From Olsenella sp. An285 (GTDB taxonomy: Bacteria; Actinomycetota; Coriobacteriia; Coriobacteriales; Atopobiaceae), in assembly GCF_002159625.1 (NCBI RefSeq), contig NZ_NFIZ01000007.1:57931-121930 (forward strand): a stretch of DNA of 64,000 nt, written 5' to 3'. Shown here in pieces: positions 53,321-60,678 of the stretch. Made by a program: the position numbers and the translations under genes. Under the pieces are notes generated by a model, which saw only the letters and a program-made list of their open reading frames with translations, had not been told where the DNA came from and searched no databases. Position 1 is the first letter of the stretch. Every line of letters starts with the position of its first letter.

Positions 53321-53548
53321 TTACGCCGCGCACACGCACTTGACGAGCAGGTGCGAGTCCGCGTGGTTCTGCTCGTGGGAGGAGAACCACTCGTCAACGT
53401 CCCTGAACAGAATGCCCTTGCTGTCTGCCCAGAAGTGACGCTCGTGACCGTCCACGAGTGCGCGGTACTCGCCGCTCATGAACCAGCCGTTGTGACAGGC
53501 GTCGAGAACCTTGCGCTCTCGCTTGCTCATCTCCTTGATCTTGGTCAT
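53321..53548 (-). CDS. Small conserved-looking protein of unknown function
   Basis: 75 residues with a strong AGGAGGGAAGGC ribosome site and its own terminator, so it is a real gene. The sequence starts MTKIKEMSKRERKVLDACHNG and contains WFMSGEYRALVDGHERHFWADSKG and FRDVDEWFSSHEQNHADSHLL. It is soluble and rich in His, Trp and Cys (CHNG, and a CVCAA C-terminus), so metal or redox binding is possible. I recognise no family. Confidence 0.8.
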   Translation of the reverse strand: MTKIKEMSKRERKVLDACHNGWFMSGEYRALVDGHERHFWADSKGILFRDVDEWFSSHEQNHADSHLLVKCVCAA

Positions 53549-53619
53549 GCCTTCCCTCCTTTCACCTGTTTATCTGACCTCCGCTTTTATACCCAATCCA
53601 ACCTTTTGCCGAAAGTACC

Positions 53620-53647
53620 TTGACAAAACCGTTACAAGTCCTACACA
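53620..53647 (+). promoter_or_regulatory. Candidate promoter of the C39-like gene (TTGACA-16-TACACA)
   Basis: Consensus -35 TTGACA at 53620-53625 and TACACA at 53642-53647, in an AT-rich patch with two CCGTTA blocks (ACCGTTACAAG and ACCGTTAAGAAAACGTTAG) that look like direct or inverted half-sites. The leader would be about 90 bases. Confidence 0.45.
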
Positions 53648-53743
53648 CACCGTTAAGAAAACGTTAGTCCCCAGTTCAGGACGTGTTATGGAGGACAGGA
53701 GGAACCTTTAGGGCGTCACGTTTCCGACACCTTGGAGGTTCCC

Positions 53744-54415
53744 ATGAGCCGTTTGGCACCAGCGCGCTACAGCCGCCGCAGAAGAGCGAGAAGGACGTCC
53801 GCCCGCGCGGTCCTTCTCGTCACCACGCTCGCGATCATGGGCGCGCTCGCATTGGTGCTGCACGCGGCGGGCGCGACGTCCGCCCCCGCCCGGCCCGCCG
53901 CCTCCACGCCCCGCTCCGAGTGGCGCCTCGGCGAGGTGCCGTGCCTCTACCAGACCGATCCGGCATGGTCGCAGGAGCCATATGCCGGCGGATCCATAGA
54001 GAAGAACGGGTGCGGCCCCACGTGCCTCGCCATGGTCTACGTGGCGCTCACCGGATCCACGGACATGGGGCCCGTTGAGATGGCCGCCTTCTCCGAGCGC
54101 GGGGGCTACGTGAGCGACGGCATGACCGCATGGGCGCTCATGAGCGAGGGCGCCTCCCAGCTGGGGCTCTCCTCCCGGGAGCTCGCGGCGAACGAGGCGT
54201 CCGTGCGCGCCGAGCTCGAGGCCGGCCGCCCCGTGATCTGCAGCGTGCGACCGGGAGACTTCACCACCACCGGTCACTTCATCGTGCTTGCCGGCGTCGC
54301 CGAGGACGGGAGCGTTATCGTGCGCGACCCCAACAGCGCAGAGCGCTCGGCGCACACGTGGGAGCTGGGGCGGGTGCTCGGGCAGTGCGCCAACCTATGG
54401 TCCTTCTCGGTCTGA
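53744..54415 (+). CDS. Secreted or membrane-anchored C39-like cysteine peptidase family protein
   Basis: 223 residues from ATG 53744 behind TTGGAGGTTCCC. A basic N-terminus (RYSRRRRARRTSARA) is followed by one hydrophobic segment (VLLVTTLAIMGALALVLHAAG). The domain begins VPCLYQTDPAWSQEPYAGGSIEKNGCGPTCLAMVYVALTG, where NGCGPTCLA holds the nucleophile Cys. TTTGHFIVLAGV holds the His and VRDPNSAER the Asp. This is the papain-like Peptidase_C39_2 layout. Convergent with the two-component genes at 54525-56418. Substrate unknown; a wall or peptide target is likely. Confidence 0.85.
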   Translation: MSRLAPARYSRRRRARRTSARAVLLVTTLAIMGALALVLHAAGATSAPARPAASTPRSEWRLGEVPCLYQTDPAWSQEPYAGGSIEKNGCGPTCLAMVYVALTGSTDMGPVEMAAFSERGGYVSDGMTAWALMSEGASQLGLSSRELAANEASVRAELEAGRPVICSVRPGDFTTTGHFIVLAGVAEDGSVIVRDPNSAERSAHTWELGRVLGQCANLWSFSV

Positions 54416-54524
54416 CGCGGCGGGGCTTCAGAGCTGGCATCGGGTCTTGGGCGCAATCGGACGATTCGAACAAGAAGAACGTCCGCCCGGACCCAAGGAA
54501 GCGTGCCGAGAAGAACGACGGGCC

Positions 54525-55727
54525 TCACTCCCCTGCGACGACGGGCAGCTCAACCGTGAACGTGGTGAGACCGCCCTCGCTCGAGGCCGAGATGCTGCCG
54601 CCGTGCAGCTCCACGATCTCGCGAGCGATGGCAAGGCCGAGGCCCGCCCCGCCCGTGGCGGAGGCGCGCGACTCGTCCAGGCGGAAGAACTTGTCGAAGA
54701 TCGAGCGCAGCTTGTGGCTGGGAATGGTGACGCCCGTGTCCGACACCTCAACTACCGCGCGGCCGTCCCGGACGTCCGCGCGCACCTCGATGGGCGTCCC
54801 CTCGTCGCTGTACGCGATGGCGTTCCGGACGAGGTTCCCAAAGACGCGGGCGAGCCGAGCGGCGTCGGCCGTGACCATGAGGGGCTCGCCGGGGTCCTCC
54901 GCCGTGCGCTCGACGCCCGCCACCGTCACGCGCGCGACGTTGCCGTGCGCGGAGAGCGCGGGGTAGAACTCGTCCGCCACCTGCACGAGCAGGAAGGCCA
55001 GGTCAACGGGCGCGAGCTCGAGCTCGATGTTCGTGAGGCTGTAGCGCGTGATGTCAAAGAACTCGTTCACCAGCCGCTCGAGGCGCAGCGCCTTGTCCAG
55101 CGCCACGCCCGTGTAGCGCGCCCGCTGCTCGGGGGGCATGTCGGACACCTCGTCCAGGAGAGAGAGGTAGCCGATCACCGAGGTGAGCGGCGTCTTGAGG
55201 TCGTGCGCGAGGTACGTCACGAGGTCGCTCCTGCGCGCGGCCTCGTCCTCGAGCCTGCGCGCCTGGTCCTCCCCTGCCCGTCTGACGTCGGACGCAACCA
55301 GCGCGAGGTCCTCCCAGCCCTCGGGGAAGACCTCGCTCGCCGGGACGTCGTGCGCCATGTAGCGGCGCAGCAGCTCCGCCGCTCGGGCGCGTTCCTCGCG
55401 CGCGGCTCGCCTGCCCGCGATCACCGCGGCGCCGGAGCAGGCGAGCACCACCGCCACGATGACGCAGACACCCAGCTGGAAGAAGAAGAACTTGACGCCC
55501 GTGACATCCAGGACGAGCTCCGGCCAGACCCCCAGCTCGTTCAGGTTGCCCAGGTCCAGGAGCTGCGTGCTCACCCAGTCCATGAACGAGCCGTTCCACG
55601 CCTTGTCCACGAAGCCGAACACGGTGTAGAAGGCACCCGCGCCCACCAGGATCGCCGCTGCCGCCACGACCACCACGAGGGCCGCGCGAAGCCCGTTCTT
55701 CTCGCTAGCGCTCAATCTTGTAGCCAC
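54525..55727 (-). CDS. Membrane sensor histidine kinase, VanS-like
   Basis: About 400 residues. No ATG is available; GTG 55727 overlaps the regulator gene by 23 bp, and TTG 55715 is an alternative. Two membrane helices (LVVVVAAAAILVGAGAFYTVFG and FFFFQLGVCVIVAVVLACSGAAVIAG) flank a short outer loop. The HAMP-less linker leads to LVTYLAHDLKTPLTSVIGY with the phosphorylated His, then VFGNLVRNAIAYSDEGT (N box), VVEVSDTGVTIPSHKL (G1) and SATGGAGLGLAIAREIVELHGG (G2). The layout and the partner resemble VanS. No van resistance genes are nearby. Confidence 0.9.
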   Translation of the reverse strand: MATRLSASEKNGLRAALVVVVAAAAILVGAGAFYTVFGFVDKAWNGSFMDWVSTQLLDLGNLNELGVWPELVLDVTGVKFFFFQLGVCVIVAVVLACSGAAVIAGRRAAREERARAAELLRRYMAHDVPASEVFPEGWEDLALVASDVRRAGEDQARRLEDEAARRSDLVTYLAHDLKTPLTSVIGYLSLLDEVSDMPPEQRARYTGVALDKALRLERLVNEFFDITRYSLTNIELELAPVDLAFLLVQVADEFYPALSAHGNVARVTVAGVERTAEDPGEPLMVTADAARLARVFGNLVRNAIAYSDEGTPIEVRADVRDGRAVVEVSDTGVTIPSHKLRSIFDKFFRLDESRASATGGAGLGLAIAREIVELHGGSISASSEGGLTTFTVELPVVAGE

Positions 55728-56418
55728 ACCCCCACACGGTCCGGATGTACTTGGGGTCCTCGAAGGAGTCCCCCATCTTCTCTCGCAGGTGGCGCACGTG
55801 CACGGTGATGGAGCCCGAGCCCCTCTCGTAGTAGGCGTCACCAAAGATCTCCTGGTAGAGCTCGCGCGCGGAGACGACGGCGCCCTCGGCCTCCAGCAGG
55901 ATCTGCAGGAGGGAGAACTCCGTGGGCGTGAGCGCGAGCGGACGCTCGTTGAGCGTGGCCGCATGACGGGCCACGTCCAGCACGAGGCCGCGGCACGTGA
56001 TGACGTCTTTGGAGGCCTCGCGCGCCTCGGTCGGGGCGTTGTAGGTCTTGTAGCGCCTGAGCTGGGCCTTCACGCGCGCCACGAGCTCGAGCGGCAGGAA
56101 GGGCTTGGTCACGTAGTCGTCCGCGCCAAGGGAGAGCCCGGCTATCTTGTCCGCCTGCTCGCCGCGGGCCGTGAGCATGATGACGGGGTAGGCGTGGCGC
56201 TCGCGGATCGCGCGGCAGACCTCGAGGCCGCTCGCGCCGGGGAGCATGACGTCGAGAACGGCGAGGTCGATGGCAGGGACGCCGTCGTCCCGCACCCGCG
56301 CGAGCGCCGCGGCGCCGTCGCCCAGGCACTCCACGACGAAGCCCTCCGCCTCGAGGTAGACGGCAACGAGCTCACAAATCTCCCGCTCGTCGTCCACGAC
56401 CAAAATGCGCTCCCGCAT
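55705..56418 (-). CDS. OmpR/VanR-type response regulator
   Basis: 237 residues from ATG 56418 with GAGGGGCGGCGC upstream. Receiver domain: RILVVDDEREICELV, LAVLDVMLPGASGLEV with the phosphorylated Asp, VIMLTARGE and DDYVTKPFLPLELVARV. Winged-helix C-terminus: LALTPTEFSLLQILLEAEG, SARELYQEIFGDAYYERGSGSITVHVRHLREKMG, YIRTVWGCGYKIER. A minus-strand TATCCT at about 56461-56466 may be its -10. Partner of the kinase at 54525-55727. Confidence 0.95.
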   Translation of the reverse strand: MRERILVVDDEREICELVAVYLEAEGFVVECLGDGAAALARVRDDGVPAIDLAVLDVMLPGASGLEVCRAIRERHAYPVIMLTARGEQADKIAGLSLGADDYVTKPFLPLELVARVKAQLRRYKTYNAPTEAREASKDVITCRGLVLDVARHAATLNERPLALTPTEFSLLQILLEAEGAVVSARELYQEIFGDAYYERGSGSITVHVRHLREKMGDSFEDPKYIRTVWGCGYKIER

Positions 56419-56528
56419 GCGCCGCCCCTCCCCGCCAAGCCCGTCACGTTGCCATGTCAAAGGATACCCGCGCGAACGCGCCAGAGATTAAGATTTCCTT
56501 TAGAAGAGCGGTCGGACGGGGGGGCGGC

Positions 56529-56562
56529 GAGAAGGGCGCGTGCGAAAGCCGAGAAGGGCGCG
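56529..56562. repeat. Direct repeat of GAGAAGGGCGCG, 22-bp period
   Basis: Copies at 56529-56540 and 56551-56562, two helical turns apart, in the 290-bp gap between the divergent regulator and BMP-fusion genes. They resemble the GAGAAGAACG motif found in other gaps. A 12-bp palindrome GGAATCGATTCC lies at 56655-56666, right after a TTGACA at 56644-56649. Possible regulatory sites. Confidence 0.4.
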
Positions 56563-56708
56563 AGCCCGTCATCCCGCTCCCGCCGTGACCCGGTTTTGTG
56601 AAGCGTCCGACGAGGCCCGCCGCACGACGGCGATTCGCTACCATTGACACGAGGGGAATCGATTCCACACCACCGGGCGGCATGACCGCACCAGAGAGGG
56701 GTTGCCCC

Positions 56709-58670
56709 ATGCTCGAGGACTACGCCAAGGCCCGCAAGCTCGGCCTCAAGCAGGTCGACCACGACGTCTCGCACGGCCTCTACCCCTACCCGCCCGCGCT
56801 GGACGACATCCTCAAGAACCAGGGCTACCAGGGCGAGGTCCCCATAGGCCTCGCGGAGATCGACCTCTCGCTCATAGCCGGCACCAAGACGCGCGGCCGC
56901 CAGAACATGTTCTCGAGCGGCTTCATGCCCATAGCGGAGGCCGGCTCCGAGTTCGCGATGAAGTGGAGCGACCTCATAGACTCCCAGCGCGCCGAGGGCC
57001 TGCGCGACCCCATCGTGGTCTACGAGTACCTCCAGCGCTTCTACGTGCAGGAGGGCAACAAGCGCGTCTCGGTCTCGCGCTACCTGGGCATGCCCACCAT
57101 CCTCGCCAGCATCACGCGCGTGACGCCCATGCCCTCGGACGAGAAGGGCCTGCGCGTCTACCACGAGTTCACGCGCTTCTATCGCGTGTGCCCCATCTAC
57201 GGCATCACCTCCGCGGAGGAGGGGTTCTACGCCCGCCTGGCGGCGCTGCTCGGCCAGGACCTCGACAGCCCCTGGCCGGACGTCGTGGTCCGCGACCTGC
57301 GCGCGCTCTTCGACAGCTTCTCCGCCTCCTTCCGAGCCCACGGGGGCGACGGCCTGGACCTCCAGGTGGGCGACGCCCTGCTCTACTACGTCTCGATCTT
57401 CGGGTTCGAGCACCTGCGCGGGCTCTCGCCCAAGGAGGTAGACGCCCAGGTGGAGAAGATCTGGGGCGAGTTCGTGGTCACGCAGGGCACCGGCGCCCGC
57501 GCCTACCTCGAGGACCCGAGCCTCGAGGGGACGAGGCCCCTCCCCAAGCTCAGGAACCTCGCCAAGAAGACCGTCCTCGCGAAGCCCTTCCGCGTGGCCT
57601 TCGTCTATGACCGGAACCCCCTCTCCTCGGGCTGGATCTCGCTGCACGAGCGCGGCCGCCAGAAGCTCGAGGAGCGCCTGGCGGGCACCGTGGAGACGCG
57701 CGCCTTCACGGACAGGAGCTCGGACGCTGCCTTCGACCAGGCCGTGGACGAGGCCGTCGAGCACGGGGCGGACCTCGTGATCACCTGCGCGCCCACCCAG
57801 ATGCGCCAGGCCCTGCGCGCCGCGGCGGAGCATCCCGGGCCCGCCTACCTCAACTGCTCCGTGAGCCTCTCGCACAGCGCCGTGCGCGGCTTCTACGGCC
57901 GCATGTACGAGGCCAAGTTCCTGCTCGGCGCCCTCGCGGCGAGCCTCGCCGGGCACCACAGGGTGGGCTACGTGGCGGAGTCCCCCGTCTTCTCGACGGT
58001 GGCTGAGATCAACGCCTTTGCCATTGGCGCCGCCATGGTGGACCCGTACGTGACGGTCTCGCTCAAGTGGTTCTCCGCCAAGGGCTACGACTGGCGCCGC
58101 GAGTTTCGCGAGGAGGGCGTGCACATCATCTCCGGCCGCGACTACGCCAACCCGCTCGCGCCCAAGGAGTCCTGGGGCCTCTACCGCGTGGAGGAGAGCG
58201 GCGCGGAGACCCACCTCGCCGAGCCCGTGTGGAAGTGGGGCCGCTACTACGAGATGCTCGTCCGGTCCATCCGCAACGACACCTGGAAGCGAGAGGGCGA
58301 GAAGATCCAGGGGCAGTCGCTCAACTACTGGTGGGGCATGTCCGCAGGCGTCCTCGACGTGCGGCTCTCCGAGGACCTCCCGCGCGGCCAGCGCATGCTC
58401 GTGGACGTGCTGCGCCAGTCCGTGCTCTCCGGGCGCGTGCACCCCTTCACCGGCGAGCTCGTGGCGCAGGGCGGCGACGTCGTACAGGGCCCCGAGGCGG
58501 GGCGCCTCACGAGCGAGCAGATCGTGCGCATGCGCTGGCTCAACGAGAACGTGATCGGGCGCCTGCCCGAGCAGCGCGAGCTCGACCGCGACGGCCTCGT
58601 CGAGGTCGAGGTGGCGGGCGTCATCCCGGTGGACCCCTCGACCGTGCTCCTCAAGGACACGGCGCGGTAG
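56709..58670 (+). CDS. Cytoplasmic ParB-like / BMP (PnrA-like) fusion protein
   Basis: 653 residues from ATG 56709 (GAGAGGGG upstream); earlier in-frame starts lie in promoter-like DNA. Residues about 40-140 look like a ParB-type domain (GLAEIDLSLIAGTKTRGRQNMF, RDPIVVYEYLQRFYVQEGNKRVSVSRYLGMPTI). From about 293 to 560 there is a basic-membrane-protein/PnrA ligand-binding fold (FRVAFVYDRNPLSSGWISLHERGRQKLEE, LVITCAPTQMRQALRAA, GHHRVGYVAESPVFSTVAEINAFAIGA). There is no signal peptide or lipobox, unlike transporter BMP proteins. The C-terminal part (WKWGRYYEMLVRSIRNDTW and on) is family-like. Co-transcribed with the phosphoesterase gene 10 bp on. It may be an intracellular nucleoside or ligand sensor. 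Confidence 0.8.
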   Translation: MLEDYAKARKLGLKQVDHDVSHGLYPYPPALDDILKNQGYQGEVPIGLAEIDLSLIAGTKTRGRQNMFSSGFMPIAEAGSEFAMKWSDLIDSQRAEGLRDPIVVYEYLQRFYVQEGNKRVSVSRYLGMPTILASITRVTPMPSDEKGLRVYHEFTRFYRVCPIYGITSAEEGFYARLAALLGQDLDSPWPDVVVRDLRALFDSFSASFRAHGGDGLDLQVGDALLYYVSIFGFEHLRGLSPKEVDAQVEKIWGEFVVTQGTGARAYLEDPSLEGTRPLPKLRNLAKKTVLAKPFRVAFVYDRNPLSSGWISLHERGRQKLEERLAGTVETRAFTDRSSDAAFDQAVDEAVEHGADLVITCAPTQMRQALRAAAEHPGPAYLNCSVSLSHSAVRGFYGRMYEAKFLLGALAASLAGHHRVGYVAESPVFSTVAEINAFAIGAAMVDPYVTVSLKWFSAKGYDWRREFREEGVHIISGRDYANPLAPKESWGLYRVEESGAETHLAEPVWKWGRYYEMLVRSIRNDTWKREGEKIQGQSLNYWWGMSAGVLDVRLSEDLPRGQRMLVDVLRQSVLSGRVHPFTGELVAQGGDVVQGPEAGRLTSEQIVRMRWLNENVIGRLPEQRELDRDGLVEVEVAGVIPVDPSTVLLKDTAR

Positions 58671-58680
58671 GGGGCGGGGC

Positions 58681-59325
58681 ATGAGGATTCTCGCCATCGC
58701 CGACGTGGAGGAGGGCTGGCTCTACGACCGCTGGGACCCCGAGCGCATCTCCGGGGTCGACCTCATCATCTCCTGCGGGGACCTACCGGCGGTCTATCTG
58801 GAGCACATCGTGACCCTTGCCAACGTGCCGCTCCTCTACGTCCAGGGCAACCACGACACCGCATACGACCGCCACGCCCCCGAGGGGTGCGTCTCCATAG
58901 ACGGCAACATACGCGACTTCCGCGGCCTGAGGATCATGGGGCTTGGCGGCTCCATCCGCTACAACCCCGAGGTCCATGGGTTCACCGAGGCGGAGATGGG
59001 CAGGCGCGCGGCGCGCATGGCCCTTCTCGCCAGCGCCACGGGCGGCGTGGACCTGGTGGTGACGCACGCCCCGGCGCGCGGCTACGGAGACCTCGACGAC
59101 CTCCCCCACCGCGGGTTCGAGGCCATAGGCACGCTCCTCGACCGCACGACCCCGCGCTACCTTCTGCACGGCCACGTCCACCTGCAGTACGGGCGCATCG
59201 AGCGCGTGCGCGAGCACCCCAGCGGCGCCACGATCATCAATGCGTGCGGATCCTACGTGCTGGACATCCCCGAGGAGACCATCCCCGAGCACCGCGGCTT
59301 CTTCGGCGTCGAGAGCGTGGCATGA
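58681..59325 (+). CDS. Calcineurin-like metallophosphoesterase
   Basis: 214 residues, ATG after GGGGGCGGGGC. Motifs: ISCGDLP, VQGNHDTAYDRHAPEG, VVTHAPARGYGDLDDLPHRG and YLLHGHVHLQYGRIERV. The first motif, normally D-x-H, reads IADVEEGWL, so one metal ligand differs (His to Glu), as also seen in some small bacterial relatives. It follows the BMP-fusion gene by 10 bp, which suggests a linked role. A diverged 29-bp repeat overlaps the stop codon. Confidence 0.85.
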   Translation: MRILAIADVEEGWLYDRWDPERISGVDLIISCGDLPAVYLEHIVTLANVPLLYVQGNHDTAYDRHAPEGCVSIDGNIRDFRGLRIMGLGGSIRYNPEVHGFTEAEMGRRAARMALLASATGGVDLVVTHAPARGYGDLDDLPHRGFEAIGTLLDRTTPRYLLHGHVHLQYGRIERVREHPSGATIINACGSYVLDIPEETIPEHRGFFGVESVA

Positions 59326-59350
59326 CAAAGGGGACAGGGCATTCTGTCAG
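59322..59350 (+). repeat. Diverged member of the 29-bp repeat family overlapping a stop codon
   Basis: 29 bases with ends ATGACA and CTGTCAG, matching 19 of 29 positions of the 53238-53266 copy. It contains the TGA stop of the phosphoesterase gene. Confidence 0.45.
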
Positions 59351-59357
59351 AAAGCTC

Positions 59358-59387
59358 GGCGGCGCGCCCCCAGGGGAACGCGCCGCC
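59358..59387. terminator. Strong hairpin between convergent genes
   Basis: GGCGGCGCG (59358-59366) pairs with CGCGCCGCC (59379-59387); inner CCCC/GGGG extends it with a small bulge. It lies between the plus-strand phosphoesterase and minus-strand galK ends, so it probably stops both. T-runs are weak on both sides. Confidence 0.6.
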
Positions 59388-59391
59388 AAAC

Positions 59392-59420
59392 TTGACAGTT
59401 TGACCTGAGCAATCTGTCAA
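59392..59420 (+). repeat. 29-bp repeat unit (TTGACAG...CTGTCAA) after galK
   Basis: Differs from the unit at 53238-53266 at only 2 of 29 positions. It ends 1 base before the galK stop (59422). Confidence 0.75.
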
Positions 59421-59421
59421 C

Positions 59422-60663
59422 CTAGCCGAGGCAGGTGGCCCCGGTCTGACGGATGTTGGTGAGGTAGACGTTCTCGCGGCCGAAGTAGCCGGAGATGTAG
59501 TCCACGTAGCCCGCGGTCTCGGCCTTGGGGACCACGCACATGATGACGCCCGCGAAGCCGCCGCCATGCAGACGACACACGCCACAGCCAATGCGACGCA
59601 GGTAGAGCTGGGTGAGAGCGAGCGCCATGGGAATGGGCTGCTCCTCGGGCATGCCGGGCACCACGGCGTTCTGCAGCCACTCCCAGGAGGAGCGACCCGA
59701 GGCGGTGATGATGTCGAGCACACGGTCCTTCTCGCCGGCGTTGATGGCGGCCTCGGCGGCCTCCACGCGAGCGCACTCCTCGAAGTAGTGGAGGGCGCGC
59801 AGGACGGCGCGGTCCCCGCACTTCTCGCGCAGCTCGGCCACGTGCGCGAGCACGGCGTCCTCGGTGGTCTCGCAGAGGTTCTTGACCCCGAGCTCGGCCG
59901 CCACGGCGTGCATCTCGTTGGGTACGGAGGAGTACTCCTCGGAGAGGTCGGCGTGGCCCTTGCCCGTGTTCACGATCACGAGGTCATGGCCCAGCTCGTC
60001 AAACCCAAAGTCGACCTTCTCGAACTTCACGCCGTCGGAGAAGTCCAGGAGGATGGTGCCGCCGGCGGCGCAGGCCATCTGGTCCATGAGGCCCGAGGCC
60101 TTGTCCCACCAGACGTTCTCCGCGTACTGGCCGATGCGCGCGTAGTCGGCGACCTCGATGGCGTCGTCGTTGTAGAGGTGGTTCACGATCTCGCAGACGA
60201 GCATCTCGAAGGAGGCGGAGGAGCTCACGCCGGCGGACGGAATGACCTCGGAGGAGGCCACGGCGTTGAAGCCGCCGATCCTGTATCCGCGCTTGGCGGC
60301 AGCCTCGAGCATGCCCGCCACGAGCGTGGTGGAACCGCCGCCGTGCGGGACCGCATCGATGGCGTTGGTGTCAACGACGATGGCCTCGGGGTAGCCCTCG
60401 CTCCAGATGGTTACGATGCCGTCGTCCGTGCGCGCCGCCGCGCCCACGCTGTCCATCGTGATGCTCGCGGCCAGGATCTTGCCGCCGTTGTGGTCCGTGT
60501 GGTTGCCGATGATCTCCGTGCGCCCGGGGGCCGAGAAGAACTCCGGGTCGCCCGCGCCAAAGCGCTCCTCGTAGCGGGTCGCGAGCTCCCTCAGGCGCTC
60601 GCCGGCGCGCCCGGCGTCCTCACCGTAGACGCGCTCGAGCGTCTCTGTGCTGGGAAATCCCAT
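59422..60663 (-). CDS. galK: Galactokinase
   Basis: 413 residues with AAAGGAGCAGGTGAG before ATG 60663. GHMP-kinase signatures: FSAPGRTEIIGNHTDHNGGKILAASI (galactose-binding), VIPSAGVSSSASFEMLV (ATP loop) and CRLHGGGFAGVIMCVVP (third motif). It phosphorylates galactose at C1. It starts 15 bp after galT ends, giving a galT-galK transcript of the Leloir pathway. The epimerase GalE is not in the window. Confidence 0.96.
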   Translation of the reverse strand: MGFPSTETLERVYGEDAGRAGERLRELATRYEERFGAGDPEFFSAPGRTEIIGNHTDHNGGKILAASITMDSVGAAARTDDGIVTIWSEGYPEAIVVDTNAIDAVPHGGGSTTLVAGMLEAAAKRGYRIGGFNAVASSEVIPSAGVSSSASFEMLVCEIVNHLYNDDAIEVADYARIGQYAENVWWDKASGLMDQMACAAGGTILLDFSDGVKFEKVDFGFDELGHDLVIVNTGKGHADLSEEYSSVPNEMHAVAAELGVKNLCETTEDAVLAHVAELREKCGDRAVLRALHYFEECARVEAAEAAINAGEKDRVLDIITASGRSSWEWLQNAVVPGMPEEQPIPMALALTQLYLRRIGCGVCRLHGGGFAGVIMCVVPKAETAGYVDYISGYFGRENVYLTNIRQTGATCLG

Positions 60664-60678
60664 CTCACCTGCTCCTTT

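Noticed and set aside
56709..58670. Transporter-type BMP lipoprotein
   Set aside because: No signal peptide or lipobox cysteine near any plausible start, and no permease or ATPase genes beside it.
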